A stretch of 46,071 nt of DNA. Origin: Leptospira biflexa (GTDB taxonomy: Bacteria > Spirochaetota > UBA4802 > UB4802). Positions 32,156 through 41,956 of this stretch are shown piece after piece (position 1 is the stretch's first letter; each line of letters starts with the position of its first letter). A program made the translations under genes and the position numbers. The notes below the pieces were generated by a model. It ran no database searches and had not been told where the DNA came from. It saw only the letters and a program-made list of their open reading frames with translations. The stretch lies in the NCBI GenBank assembly GCA_020721905.1, contig DYLU01000018.1, positions 1 to 46,071 of the forward strand. The letters are read 5' to 3'.

Positions 32156-35137
32156 ATGGCGGTTACTGAAGAGATACAAAATCTGACTCCGGAAGAAGAA
32201 GCTGAAATTACGCGGATAGTAGATTTGTTTGATGCTGAACTTGCATCCATTGCTCAGATGCGCGGCAGGGTAAGCGTGATACAGGCCGATTCGCAAGCGG
32301 CTGATTTTACAATTACTCCCGGGCAACATGAAGAGAAAGCAGAAGGTCTGACCAGGCCGGAAGTGTCTGAAGAGTCTGAAGATATTGTAGATATAACTGA
32401 CATGATAGAAGAAGTGCCTGAGGAAATGCCGCATACTGTTGAGGAAGAAACGCTACCTGAATTTGAAGAGCCAGTTTCTGAAGAAACATTGCCACAGGAA
32501 CCTGAAAAAGCCTTTGAAGAAACGTTGCCTGAAGAGCTGCCACAAGAAATCCCATCACTAGAAGAAAAGGAACTGCCGCCAAAGAAAGAAATAAGCCCAC
32601 TGGCTGAGCTGGAAGAGCTTACAAAATTTGAGCCTGAGACTGTTGAAGCCAATGAAATTCGTACTGATGAATTTGTAACAGAAAAACCGCGTGAACCTCG
32701 TGATGTCAGCCTGGCTGAGGATATACATCTTTCTGAGATTGGTACCGAAGAAGTATCCGGAATTTCTGAAATTAAACCTGAAGAACTTCCTGGTGCTGAT
32801 CTTGAAACAATGGGACTTGATGAAGAAATTCCTGAACCGGCAAAATTTGAAGAAGAGTCAAAAGAAGAAGCTCCAGTAAAGGGCTTTGAAAGTCCCATAT
32901 TTGATGAATTAGAAAGCTTTGAAGAGCCAGTAGAAAAAGCTGAAAAAGTTGAACATGTAGTTGAGGAATTCAGGACTGAATTTGAAGGATTAGAAGAAGA
33001 GCCGCAGCCAATCTCAATGGAAGAAAGCGTTGAAATTTCTGATGCTGAGTTGCGGCGGCTGAAGAAAGCATTGCTTCTGCTTCATCCCGTTCTTCGCAGA
33101 AAAATTAAAGAGATAATTTTACGGGATGAGTTATCTCCTGAGGACACCCGAAAGCTTATTGACCTTATAGTATCGGGTAAACCTGAAGACAATATTCAAA
33201 GGTTTATTGAAAAGAAACTCAATATTAAACTTACCCTTGAAGAAGAAATCCCACACCGCAGGGTTATTACTGCAAGGCCTGAATATACCCGTGAAGGGAT
33301 GCAGCGACAGCAGCGATTATTGCGTCAAACAAAGATTATTGCTGCAGCGGTACTCATTGGCTTTGCAGTAACAGTAACTGTCTACCAGTTTATCTATAAG
33401 CCCTTCATGGCAAAAAGGCTTATTAATAAAGGTGTGGCACTTATTCTGGAGCCGGGGGAGCCTGCAACAAAAAAAGTGAAGGATTATAAAAAGGCAGAAG
33501 AATATTTTGAATATGTTGACCAGCACTATAAGAAAGATTATTTATATGGATATAATGCATATGCACGCGCATACTTTAAAAAACGAGAATTTGACTATGC
33601 CTACAGCAAGTTGAAGCGAGCATTTGAAATAAACAATCGTGATATTGACATACTGAATAACACAGGCTATTTCTTTGCTAAAATACCGGAAAACTACTAC
33701 AACCGTATTCAAAACGATGCATTGAAAACATTTGCACCCAAAGGCACCTATGAGATTTCGCAGGTTGACATGGCAATACTGATGTACAACAGGGTGCTTG
33801 CCATTGACCCAAAAAATATCACCGCAATGTTTGGCATAGGCAACGCATATCTGTATCAGGGGCAGTATTTAAAGTCACGGCAGTATTTTGAAAACATTCT
33901 GAAGGTTGATCCTGATTCATGGGTTGGCTATGCTGGCCTTCTTAATCTTTTTATTGAGCGTGATAATTTACCTGAGGTGCTGTCCATCCATACTGACCTG
34001 CGGGCTCGTGACATTTTAACGGATATCCCCTCACCACTGCTTGCAAAATTGGCTCATTACTATCTGGGCAAAAACCGTTCGGATACGTTTAATGTACGTG
34101 TTGATTTAGGCATACAGTCACCCCGCCTTAAGGATGGAGAGGATAACCTGATACCGGCATGCCGTGGTGTGCTTGATGCGTTAAAGGAAAAAGACCCTGA
34201 TTATCCGCCGCTGTATGTTGCAAGCGCCAGGCTGGCTGCAGCACAAAAAAATTTAAAGCTTGTGGAAATGCTTTTAATAGAAGCCGAGCAAAAAGCCGAG
34301 GAAAAAGGAGAACGGTATGCGGCAGCATTGCAGCTTCTGGGTGAGTACAACTACACCATCAAGCAGCCGGTTGAAGCATATAAGTACCTCAATGCAGCAA
34401 TAACTGCCTATCAATACCCCCCTGAGTTTACCTATGAAGATTTTTACTATGAGTCTGAATCAATAGGTGAAGCATATGCGTACCTGGGACATATCTTTTA
34501 TTATTTCTTTGATAAGGTAAAATTCAGATTTGGCGATGAGCTTGATGAAGCGCTTCTTGATGAGGATGCCGATAAAATGGCAAATTTAGACATTGCGCGG
34601 CAAAAGTATGAACTTGCTGTTCAGGAAAAATTTTCCTCACCTGAGGTTTGGTATAATCTGGGAAGAATATATTATGTTAACCAGAACTATCAGCAGGCTC
34701 TGGAACAGTGGCTTAATCTATATGAGGATATAGTAACCAACCCGCAGGTTATGTTTGCGATAGGCAACGCGTTCTATCATATGAATAATTTAGAGGCAAG
34801 CAAAGGGGAATACCTGAAAATGATTGCCGTATTTGAACGCAAGGTAGAGGCAATACGATTGCCCAGAGCTGAACGCAAGGAGCACAGCCTGATATTCCAG
34901 ATGCTTGCTTCAGCATATAATAATCTGGGTGCCATATATCAGATTCAGGGAAGTGAAACAAAAAGCAGTATAGCTTACTGGAAGGCAATTGATTATGCTT
35001 CACGCCTGGGTATGGAAAATGAATTTGCCCGTGTTAACCTGGCACGTGGATTTAAACCCCGCACCACGCCAATAATGCCAATCTTAGATGAGAATATCCC
35101 CTACAGTATTGATATTTTCAGGACTGATATGCGTTAA
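32156..35137 (+). CDS. Large acidic TPR membrane protein
   Basis: About 993 residues. The N-terminal 275 residues are very acidic, with many repeats of the type EETLPEE, EVPEEMP and EEPVSEE, and look disordered. A helical region follows, then one transmembrane segment (about 397-414, IIAAAVLIGFAVTVTVYQFI). The C-terminal 580 residues, presumably outside the membrane, hold many TPR helix pairs (AMFGIGNAYLYQGQYLKSRQ, PEVWYNLGRIYYVNQNYQQA and others). It probably acts as an envelope scaffold. The translation start may be GTG 32141 or ATG 32156; neither has a strong ribosome site. Confidence 0.75.
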   Translation: MAVTEEIQNLTPEEEAEITRIVDLFDAELASIAQMRGRVSVIQADSQAADFTITPGQHEEKAEGLTRPEVSEESEDIVDITDMIEEVPEEMPHTVEEETLPEFEEPVSEETLPQEPEKAFEETLPEELPQEIPSLEEKELPPKKEISPLAELEELTKFEPETVEANEIRTDEFVTEKPREPRDVSLAEDIHLSEIGTEEVSGISEIKPEELPGADLETMGLDEEIPEPAKFEEESKEEAPVKGFESPIFDELESFEEPVEKAEKVEHVVEEFRTEFEGLEEEPQPISMEESVEISDAELRRLKKALLLLHPVLRRKIKEIILRDELSPEDTRKLIDLIVSGKPEDNIQRFIEKKLNIKLTLEEEIPHRRVITARPEYTREGMQRQQRLLRQTKIIAAAVLIGFAVTVTVYQFIYKPFMAKRLINKGVALILEPGEPATKKVKDYKKAEEYFEYVDQHYKKDYLYGYNAYARAYFKKREFDYAYSKLKRAFEINNRDIDILNNTGYFFAKIPENYYNRIQNDALKTFAPKGTYEISQVDMAILMYNRVLAIDPKNITAMFGIGNAYLYQGQYLKSRQYFENILKVDPDSWVGYAGLLNLFIERDNLPEVLSIHTDLRARDILTDIPSPLLAKLAHYYLGKNRSDTFNVRVDLGIQSPRLKDGEDNLIPACRGVLDALKEKDPDYPPLYVASARLAAAQKNLKLVEMLLIEAEQKAEEKGERYAAALQLLGEYNYTIKQPVEAYKYLNAAITAYQYPPEFTYEDFYYESESIGEAYAYLGHIFYYFFDKVKFRFGDELDEALLDEDADKMANLDIARQKYELAVQEKFSSPEVWYNLGRIYYVNQNYQQALEQWLNLYEDIVTNPQVMFAIGNAFYHMNNLEASKGEYLKMIAVFERKVEAIRLPRAERKEHSLIFQMLASAYNNLGAIYQIQGSETKSSIAYWKAIDYASRLGMENEFARVNLARGFKPRTTPIMPILDENIPYSIDIFRTDMR

Positions 35138-35309
35138 TAAAAAAAATATATCCCCGCACAATGAGATAACAGGGAATACGCTATGTATGAAAAAAATGCT
35201 TGTAATAACGATATAGTTATGTATTATGTCGTATTGAGCTATCCTTTATAGATATATTTTATACTACAATAAAGAATACATCATTTTCTTAAAGAGGAAT
35301 TAAATCCGT

Positions 35310-38048
35310 ATGCAACACGTTCATCTGCCATTAGATGAAGAATATATCGGTGCACAGGAAACGGCAGCCCAGGATACTGCAATTTTAGATTATATTGCAC
35401 AGCAATCATTTGTGCCGGATAAGCGTTTTTTGCTTAAAACCGAAAGTTTTGTGCTTAAAAGCGCGTATGCCAATAACAAGATGCTATCGCTGTCAAATTC
35501 CCGTACACGGATACTTCCACACCAGATTGAAAGCACTTATACTGTGGTTAATTCATTGCACAAGCGCTTTTTGATAGCCGATGAGGTGGGGCTTGGCAAG
35601 ACTGTTGAGGCAGGGCTTATTATTAAAGAGCTGTCGTACAGATATAATTATGACAGGGTTTGTATTGTGTGCCCTGCAAGTTTGCTGTACCAGTGGCAGC
35701 ACGAGATGAAGAGCAAGTTTAATGAAGATTTTACCATTGTCGATAAAAAAATTTATTCGCGGTATAAAGGCAATCCCTGGGTTTTGAATAAGATAATCTG
35801 CTCAATTGATTTTATTAAAAACCGCAGCTTTATTGAAACGCTGTCAAAAATACAGTGGGATACGGTTGTCATTGATGAAGCACACCGCCTGCGCCGCGAT
35901 TCAGCAACCCAGACAAAATCGTATCAGGTGGCCGAGATTCTGGCAAAAAACAGCAAGGCCCTGCTTTTGCTATCGGCAACGCCGTTCAGGGGAAAGCTTG
36001 AGGAACTATATTACCTGCTTTCGCTTCTTGATAAAAATTTGTTAGGGCCACTACACAGCTTTCAGGCAACCTACTGTGTGCCCGATGCTGACCTGGCACC
36101 ACTTAAAGAAAAAATTGCACAGGTGGTCATACGCCGTACTAAGCGCGAGGTAGGAGGCTTTACTAAACGTTTGGCAAAAACAATACGCTTTGAATTGTAT
36201 CCTGAGGAGCGCATGCTGTATGATGCTACCACACAGTATGTAGCAGACCAGTTTAATAAAGCAATGCAGACAGAAAACCGTGCCATTGGATTTGTTATGA
36301 CGGTGTTTCAGAAATTGCTGGACTCATCATCGTATGCACTGCTGTGTGCATTGAAAAAACGCCATGAGTATTTAACCGGCGTTCTGGTGCAGAAGAAAGC
36401 CGGTGCGTATGATACAAACGCGTTAGATGAAGATGAAATAGAAGATGTTGATTCAGTGCTGCAGGTTGAAAGTGTGGAGCTTGAAGATGAACTGGCAACG
36501 CTTTCAAAGCTTATTGCCATGGCACTGGATGTAACACGAAATAAAAAAGCTGAAAAACTTTTGCAGCTTGTAAAAAAGTTGAAAGCACAAAACCATAAGA
36601 AAATTTTAATTTTTACACAATTCAGGACCACACAGGATTATCTGGCACAGGTGCTTGCAGGCTATAAGGTTGTACTGTTCCACGGATCAATGAACAGGGA
36701 AGAGAAGGAACAGGCAATAGAGTGTTTTAAAAATGAAGCTGAAATCTTGATATGTACAGAAGCCGGTGGCGAGGGGCGTAACCTTCAGTTTTGCAATGTG
36801 CTTGTAAACTATGATTTGCCGTGGTCGCCGCTTAAGGTGGAGCAACGTATTGGCAGAATTCACCGCTTTGGGCAGCCTCAGAATGTCATCATCTATAACT
36901 TTGCAACCAAAAACACCGTTGCCGAACGAGTCCTTGAAGTACTGAATCATAAGCTGAAACTCTTTGAGGAATCACTGGGCACACCGGATATCATTCTTGG
37001 GGATATTGCCGATGAGCGGTTTTTTAACAGCATTTTTATGGAGTTGATTGCAGGGCTTAAAAGCAAAAAGCGGGTAACCAGGGATATTGACACCCATATA
37101 CAGAAAGCCAGATCAAGCTACAGTAAATTGCAGGAACTGACAGTAGCCACAAAAATTGATCTTAATTTTGACGAGTATTATAAAATCACCATGCAGGAGC
37201 GTGCTTTTTCCAACAAACGCATTGAGCAGTTTATCAATGAATTAAAGGATGTTGATGATACGGTAAGCAGATGTATTTCAGGGCAAAACCCCAAAAACAG
37301 ATTATACTTTGTGCGCTATAACCCCTTTACACATGCGCCCGTAAATCGATACGGAACCTTTACCAGCGAAGTGGCGCTGGAAAATGAGTCACTGGAATTT
37401 CTGGCCTTTGGTCATCCGGTTGTTGACTTTGGCATAACGCAATGTCACCAGCATGCTTTTGGCGGATTTGCCGGCATCAAGCAGATTGATTGCCCGTATG
37501 ATTGCAGTGGTCTCATATTTCACTATCTTGTTACGCTGAAGGCAAAGGAGGAGGTGCAACGCATTGTCCCCGTTTTTGTATCAAAGGATATTTTAAATCC
37601 ATCTATCATTGAGGATGTTGAACAGGAGGCCATGCGCCAGTATGGGCGTGCAGTGAATGTTGATGATGATGTAGCAGGACAGTATTCCGGCAATATATAT
37701 TATTACTATGAACTATCGCTCAAAAGAATTGAAAAAAAAGCAGGGGCGATAGTTACCGAAATAAAGGAAACCATGGATCTGCATATTGATCCGTATATGG
37801 AAAGAGTATGCCAGCATTACCTGCAGGAAAAGGAATATCTGCATAAACGCCTGGAGTGGCAGGAATGTCAGCAGAAGTGGTACGGCAAGGACATGCACAG
37901 CGCCATTACCCGTACAAAAAATATGATACAAAAAACTGAAGAAGAACACCACAATCGCCTTGCGCAGTATTCGGGATTTACTGATGTAACCTGGAATGCC
38001 AGTCTGGTGAATGCGGGAATACTGGTGTGCAGGCCGGCTTCATTTTAA
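35310..38048 (+). CDS. SNF2-family helicase/translocase
   Basis: 912 residues of a SWI2/SNF2 ATPase. The DNA-dependent ATPase half has RILPHQIES, Walker A DEVGLGKTVEAG, CPASLLYQWQHEM, the DEAH box in VVIDEAHRLRR and LLLSATPFRGK. The second helicase lobe has FTQFRTTQDYLAQ, VVLFHGSMNREEK, CTEAGGEGRNLQF and QRIGRIHRFGQPQN. A C-terminal extension of about 330 residues is partly coiled-coil and without known domain. It resembles RapA/HepA-type translocases. No nuclease, methyltransferase or defence genes are adjacent. The stop is inside the convergent PilZ gene. Confidence 0.88.
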   Translation: MQHVHLPLDEEYIGAQETAAQDTAILDYIAQQSFVPDKRFLLKTESFVLKSAYANNKMLSLSNSRTRILPHQIESTYTVVNSLHKRFLIADEVGLGKTVEAGLIIKELSYRYNYDRVCIVCPASLLYQWQHEMKSKFNEDFTIVDKKIYSRYKGNPWVLNKIICSIDFIKNRSFIETLSKIQWDTVVIDEAHRLRRDSATQTKSYQVAEILAKNSKALLLLSATPFRGKLEELYYLLSLLDKNLLGPLHSFQATYCVPDADLAPLKEKIAQVVIRRTKREVGGFTKRLAKTIRFELYPEERMLYDATTQYVADQFNKAMQTENRAIGFVMTVFQKLLDSSSYALLCALKKRHEYLTGVLVQKKAGAYDTNALDEDEIEDVDSVLQVESVELEDELATLSKLIAMALDVTRNKKAEKLLQLVKKLKAQNHKKILIFTQFRTTQDYLAQVLAGYKVVLFHGSMNREEKEQAIECFKNEAEILICTEAGGEGRNLQFCNVLVNYDLPWSPLKVEQRIGRIHRFGQPQNVIIYNFATKNTVAERVLEVLNHKLKLFEESLGTPDIILGDIADERFFNSIFMELIAGLKSKKRVTRDIDTHIQKARSSYSKLQELTVATKIDLNFDEYYKITMQERAFSNKRIEQFINELKDVDDTVSRCISGQNPKNRLYFVRYNPFTHAPVNRYGTFTSEVALENESLEFLAFGHPVVDFGITQCHQHAFGGFAGIKQIDCPYDCSGLIFHYLVTLKAKEEVQRIVPVFVSKDILNPSIIEDVEQEAMRQYGRAVNVDDDVAGQYSGNIYYYYELSLKRIEKKAGAIVTEIKETMDLHIDPYMERVCQHYLQEKEYLHKRLEWQECQQKWYGKDMHSAITRTKNMIQKTEEEHHNRLAQYSGFTDVTWNASLVNAGILVCRPASF
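37709..37757. repeat. Inverted pair of the dispersed word inside the SNF2 gene
   Basis: TGAACTATCGCTC (37709-37721) and GGGCGATAGTTAC (37744-37756) stand inverted about 22 bases apart, encoding ELSL and AIVT in the SNF2 protein. The two copies use different reading frames. Confidence 0.55.
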
Positions 38049-38360
38049 CATTGTTTTTTTTAGCTTTTCAATTTCCTGAGTGGTGGGTATAAATTGAATC
38101 CCCATGCCAACCTTCTTGTCCCCCTCTTCATGCTTGCGTACCCAGCGCACCGTGCCCTTTAAGGTAATGGTTTCTTCGGGCGAGATGTATACCTCAATGT
38201 CAACGGTGCTTCCCGGATGAACCGGCTCGGGTGTTGATATGAACATACCGCCCTCACTTATATCGTGTGCGGTGCTGAAGGTTACGCCTTCCATGCTCTC
38301 AACCACTGACTTGCATTTTTTTGTAACACGATTATGTTTTCGCTTTTCGGCCATAGGCAC
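38040..38360 (-). CDS. PilZ-domain protein
   Basis: 106 residues that are almost entirely one PilZ domain. The c-di-GMP-binding signature is visible: EKRKHNRVTKK (R-x3-R) near residue 6 and HDISEGGMFI (D-x-S-x2-G) near residue 33. Later strands (VRWVRKHEE, VGMGIQFI) complete the barrel. It could act as a stand-alone receptor for cyclic di-GMP. It overlaps the 3' end of the SNF2 gene by 9 bases. Confidence 0.88.
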   Translation of the reverse strand: MPMAEKRKHNRVTKKCKSVVESMEGVTFSTAHDISEGGMFISTPEPVHPGSTVDIEVYISPEETITLKGTVRWVRKHEEGDKKVGMGIQFIPTTQEIEKLKKTMLK

Positions 38361-38646
38361 CTCGCTTGTGTGGTGTTATGTTTACTGGCTGTATTGTATA
38401 GTATGTGTAATGTTATTGCAATAAATTTTTTTTCATGAATGATGGCATACATACAACGGTAAATGTCCAAACAGAAAAAAATACGTAAAAATGTTATTGT
38501 GATGAGGGAAGCCAGAAAAAACGTAATTATCCTTTGTAACCATGATTAATATCCAAAAATTGTTCTCATTATGGCCTATTAAATAAAATGATTGCAAATG
38601 TTGCTGGTGGTTTTAATGTATACAAAATTTTCCACAATACACGCGG
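38361..38646. other. Intergenic region between divergent genes
   Basis: About 285 AT-rich bases between the PilZ gene and the Lon-N-domain gene. No terminator, RNA structure or convincing promoter was picked out. Confidence 0.5.
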
Positions 38647-38655
38647 GTGGTTACG

Positions 38656-39231
38656 TTGCACATATTATATTCCTACAACAAAGTATTATTTCCTCATTGC
38701 GTCATTACACTGCAGGTTAAACATAAGTGGATTGCCAATCAGTTCAAGCCTGGCACTACGGTGATAGTGTATCCGGTAATGCGGTTTAAAGATTATGTGC
38801 ATTTGACCAATATGGGAGTGCTTGCAGAGGTTTTGAAAATTGAGCCATTGAATAAACACTATGTACTATCCTTAAAGGGGCTTAACCGTGCACGGGTTGA
38901 TAAACGGCATGGTCTGTTCTCATGCAGTTATACTATTATAGATGAAAAAGTACAGGCAAATCCGGAGATAACTGAAAAGCTGCGTAAAAAAGCACAGGAA
39001 TTGATTTTTTTAATAAATGTCGATGAGTCAGATAAGCTTATACACCTTTTAAATTTTATTTCAGACGCGGTGCAGCTTTCAGATTTTATTGCTAATTATT
39101 TTATCCTGGATTATAATGAACGTGTAGCTTTGCTCAATAATGCAGATGTTACTTCGCGTATCAATACAATATTGCGGTTGCTTACCATGCTTATTGACAA
39201 TATTCAGCATAAAAAAAGAAGTGAGGGGTAA
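38656..39231 (+). CDS. Stand-alone Lon N-terminal (PUA-like) domain protein
   Basis: About 191 residues. The N-terminal strand pattern (HILYSYNKVLFPHCVITLQV, FKPGTTVIVYPVMRF, MGVLAEVLKIEPLNKHYVLSLKGLNRARV) is that of the Lon protease substrate-binding domain, and a helical part follows (about 110-190). There is no ATPase or protease domain, so the protein is not Lon itself. I placed the start at TTG 38656, 5 bases after GGGTGG; GTG 38647 is an alternative. The following gene begins 2 bases after its stop, suggesting joint function. Confidence 0.6.
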   Translation: MHILYSYNKVLFPHCVITLQVKHKWIANQFKPGTTVIVYPVMRFKDYVHLTNMGVLAEVLKIEPLNKHYVLSLKGLNRARVDKRHGLFSCSYTIIDEKVQANPEITEKLRKKAQELIFLINVDESDKLIHLLNFISDAVQLSDFIANYFILDYNERVALLNNADVTSRINTILRLLTMLIDNIQHKKRSEG

Positions 39232-39233
39232 TA

Positions 39234-39698
39234 ATGAAAAAGAAAATATACCAGGATGAGGTGTTATACACCATTGCGTGGTCGCCAGTGTATACATTTG
39301 ATAAATATTCAATAACCAAAATTATTCCTGAGCTTGCAGGTATTGTTGCAATAATGGAAAAACTACATGAGGACACGTATCATTACATATTGTTTTACAG
39401 TTGCTGGCGTGATGGTATGCGGTTGGGGCTTAAAAATCTACTGGACCCAATTTTTACGCGGCATCCTGACCTGGCAAAAGCAATGGAAGGCAGGGTACTG
39501 TGGTACAAGTACACAGCAGTTGATACCAATCCTTTTGATTTACAGGACATACTGTGGTGGCTTATACAGAACTATGAACCCGAACTCAACGATATAGCCA
39601 ATTACGAGGATTCCAGGCGCTATAAAACTATATATGTCCGTGAAATGGAGTTAGACAGGGAAACGGTAGTAGAACGCCTGCCAAAATTTGGATTTTAG
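39234..39698 (+). CDS. Protein of unknown function, paired with the Lon-N gene
   Basis: 154 residues, rich in aromatic and acidic residues (SCWRDGMRLGLKNLL, VLWYKYTAVDTNPF). No domain was recognised. GTGAGGGG precedes ATG 39234, 2 bases after the upstream stop, so it is translated with the Lon-N gene. Its stop overlaps the convergent gene at 39695-39698. Confidence 0.65.
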   Translation: MKKKIYQDEVLYTIAWSPVYTFDKYSITKIIPELAGIVAIMEKLHEDTYHYILFYSCWRDGMRLGLKNLLDPIFTRHPDLAKAMEGRVLWYKYTAVDTNPFDLQDILWWLIQNYEPELNDIANYEDSRRYKTIYVREMELDRETVVERLPKFGF

Positions 39699-40294
39699 TG
39701 TGAAAGCTTAACATCATCCAGTGTGTAGATATGGCTTACATTCTGTTTCAAAGCCAGAAATTCCAGGATAAACTTCAAACGTGCAGCAGCATCAAGTGGC
39801 GAAGCAGAAATGGTATCAATACGTGCTAAAAACTGCTGCATCCTTCGTACATTCTGTGTACGCTTATCTTTATCAGTCTCGAAGATATCTTTTTTGAATA
39901 AAAGGTATGTATCGTAGATAGCTTTAATGATATCTTCGTTTTCTATAAGGCAGGCAATATACAGGTTGGTATCTGAGTTGTGAACATTACGGGTAAAAAA
40001 TTTAAGTAAAGGTAAAATGATATCAGGATAAAGGTGTTTGTTAATAAGCTCTTTAACCTTTGCTTCAAGTTCTGAATCTAACATGCGCATTGTGGGATAT
40101 GCCAGATGAATAGTAAACGGGTTTCCCCGCTGTACTTTGCTGTACACAAAATCCAGGAAGCGATCAAGTGAGTCCTTGCGCTCCATATCAAGCTCGCCAA
40201 ACGCGCCATCCAGAATATCCTGTGCAATGTCCTCAAGGGAGCGCCGCTCTTTTAAAAGTGTTTCAATATGCTTTATTTTCTTTTCCTGTTCCAC
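39695..40294 (-). CDS. Helical protein of unknown function
   Basis: 199 residues, predicted all-helical, with charged amphipathic segments (KHIETLLKERRSLEDIAQDI, NVRRMQQFLARIDTI) and no signal peptide or membrane segment. The start is GTG 40294, 2 bases after the upstream stop, without its own clear ribosome site, so it is probably translationally coupled. I do not recognise the family. Confidence 0.6.
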   Translation of the reverse strand: MEQEKKIKHIETLLKERRSLEDIAQDILDGAFGELDMERKDSLDRFLDFVYSKVQRGNPFTIHLAYPTMRMLDSELEAKVKELINKHLYPDIILPLLKFFTRNVHNSDTNLYIACLIENEDIIKAIYDTYLLFKKDIFETDKDKRTQNVRRMQQFLARIDTISASPLDAAARLKFILEFLALKQNVSHIYTLDDVKLSH

Positions 40295-40296
40295 GG

Positions 40297-41154
40297 TTAA
40301 AAGCGCTTCAATACAGATAATCGTATTGCATCTTTAAGCTGTGTGTCGCTGTTATATTCATACACATTGACAACAGCGCTTACCAGAGAATACTGGTAAA
40401 AAGTAAAACCAGCAAGACCAAAAAATACAAGCTGAAAATTATTATCGTGTTTATATCCGCGGTATGCAAGGGCTGCACAGAGCGCAGTTGATGCAAATGA
40501 CAGCATCCCAACAGAGTATTTGCCGGTATACAGATGACCAAAACCTGGAAAAGCAAGAGAACCGGCTACTGAAAGCCACACTAATTTTTTTGGTTTCTTT
40601 TGAAAATCATCAAACGTTTTAAAAAAGGCAATTGCCTCATTGCGCAGTGCTTCATCAGTATCTGCTGCAATAAATTGCTGCAAATCATTGTGAACATCAC
40701 TGTAGTAATGCAGCATAACTTTGGTATAAATAAAGTTCAGCCTTGCCTGCTGTTTCAGATTACCATCAGGGTACATGGAAAAATATTCCTGGAAATTGCG
40801 ATATGCAAAAAACGCTGATCCTTCCAGAAGGCGCATGGTGGCTAAATTATACAGCGCACGCTGCCCCCACTGTGTGATGGAAAATTTTTGATAGCAGTCA
40901 TAGGCAATATCAGTGGCACGGTAATAGTTGCCGCCCAGAAAATATGCCTGTGCCATGATAAGCATGCTTTCAGGATAGTGCTCTCCGCCGGGATAGCAGT
41001 ACTGATACCGCATGCATTCGGTAATAGCATGGTAATATTCTTTGTTTTCCAGAAAAGTTTTAGACAGATCAATTATTGGGTCAGCAAAAAGCGGCCTGAT
41101 AAACACAATACTATAGAGCATGAACACAATAATCTTTTTCACTGCTTCATCCAT
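40297..41154 (-). CDS. Exported repeat protein with C-terminal PGxGH membrane domain (paralog 2)
   Basis: 285 residues. A signal peptide (about 1-24) precedes TPR-like helices (YYHAITECMRYQ, YYRATDIAYDCYQKF, AFFAYRNFQEYFSMYPDG). The C-terminal 90 residues hold two or three membrane segments with PGFGHLYTGKYSVGM at their start, a pattern of TM2/DUF5683-like domains. It shares this architecture with the gene just upstream, which it overlaps by 16 bases. The function is unknown. Confidence 0.7.
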   Translation of the reverse strand: MDEAVKKIIVFMLYSIVFIRPLFADPIIDLSKTFLENKEYYHAITECMRYQYCYPGGEHYPESMLIMAQAYFLGGNYYRATDIAYDCYQKFSITQWGQRALYNLATMRLLEGSAFFAYRNFQEYFSMYPDGNLKQQARLNFIYTKVMLHYYSDVHNDLQQFIAADTDEALRNEAIAFFKTFDDFQKKPKKLVWLSVAGSLAFPGFGHLYTGKYSVGMLSFASTALCAALAYRGYKHDNNFQLVFFGLAGFTFYQYSLVSAVVNVYEYNSDTQLKDAIRLSVLKRF

Positions 41155-41951
41155 TCAGGTAAAAATATTTCCAGGCTGTACTGCAAAAACCGGTTTTGTA
41201 TTTGTGTGCGATAGTTACTGTTACCTGCCTCATTGCTGTGCAGTGTGCTGGTATATGCAGAGTACACATTGCCTGCATAACCAATGGCAGTTAACGTGCC
41301 GAAGGTATATATAAGTCCCGTCCTGCCCTTTGCATATGAAAGATACGTTGCACCTGCAAGAACGGCAACTGTTACAAGGCTTATGATGCCATCAGTATAA
41401 TGATGTGCATACACATGGCCGGCACCGGGCATTATTGCCGATAACGCCATAGCAGCATACGGGTTTTTTGCCTCCTTTTTGGCTTTGTTCAGCAAAACAA
41501 AGATATCGCGTATCTGGTGTAACGCATCGCAGTGTGAATTGTAAAACGCCAGTGCGTTATCCCAATCATAGTGAGCTACATGCACGGCAAGTATATTCCT
41601 GTAAAGGTACAGCTGCAGTCCTGAATCGCGGTTACTATCGCACATATACAGCATTTGCAGGGCGTCAGTATAGTGCTGCAGTGCAGTATAGATATTTGCC
41701 AGCAGAACATAGTGCCGGGCATCCTTACCGGGTTTGCCTTTCAGCACGGTAAGCGCCTGGTCATATCGGTGCCCCTGATAGTAACAGTAAGCGATGCTGT
41801 AATCCATATCAGCGCCTGTTGCCATACTATAGCGACGAAGTTCTGCAATACACTGATAGTAATCCTGCTGATTGTAAAGCGAAGCTATGAATTTTTGCTG
41901 ACTGCCTGTATCGTGAAACAGCAGTGTTAAGATAAGCGGCACAATCATCAT
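41139..41951 (-). CDS. Exported repeat protein with C-terminal PGxGH membrane domain (paralog 1)
   Basis: About 270 residues from ATG 41951, a start that gives a good signal peptide (MMIVPLILTLLF) 5 bases after the yidD stop; ATG 42011 would add 20 residues overlapping yidD. TPR-like repeats follow (YYQCIAELRRYSM, YDQALTVLKGKPGKD, YTDALQMLYMCD). The C-terminal membrane part starts with MALSAIMPGAGHVYAHHY. It is paralogous to the next gene and lies between it and yidD. This fixed neighbourhood suggests a membrane-assembly role, as inference. Confidence 0.65.
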   Translation of the reverse strand: MMIVPLILTLLFHDTGSQQKFIASLYNQQDYYQCIAELRRYSMATGADMDYSIAYCYYQGHRYDQALTVLKGKPGKDARHYVLLANIYTALQHYTDALQMLYMCDSNRDSGLQLYLYRNILAVHVAHYDWDNALAFYNSHCDALHQIRDIFVLLNKAKKEAKNPYAAMALSAIMPGAGHVYAHHYTDGIISLVTVAVLAGATYLSYAKGRTGLIYTFGTLTAIGYAGNVYSAYTSTLHSNEAGNSNYRTQIQNRFLQYSLEIFLPEWMKQ

Positions 41952-41956
41952 AGCGG

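Noticed and set aside
32254-32898. A 214-codon minus-strand frame rich in Ser
   Set aside because: It mirrors the Glu/Pro-rich segment of the TPR protein; low complexity and no ribosome site show it is a shadow frame.
35310-38048. SNF2 helicase as part of a defence island (for example DISARM)
   Set aside because: No methyltransferase, nuclease or other defence gene is adjacent; it is better described as a lone RapA-like protein.
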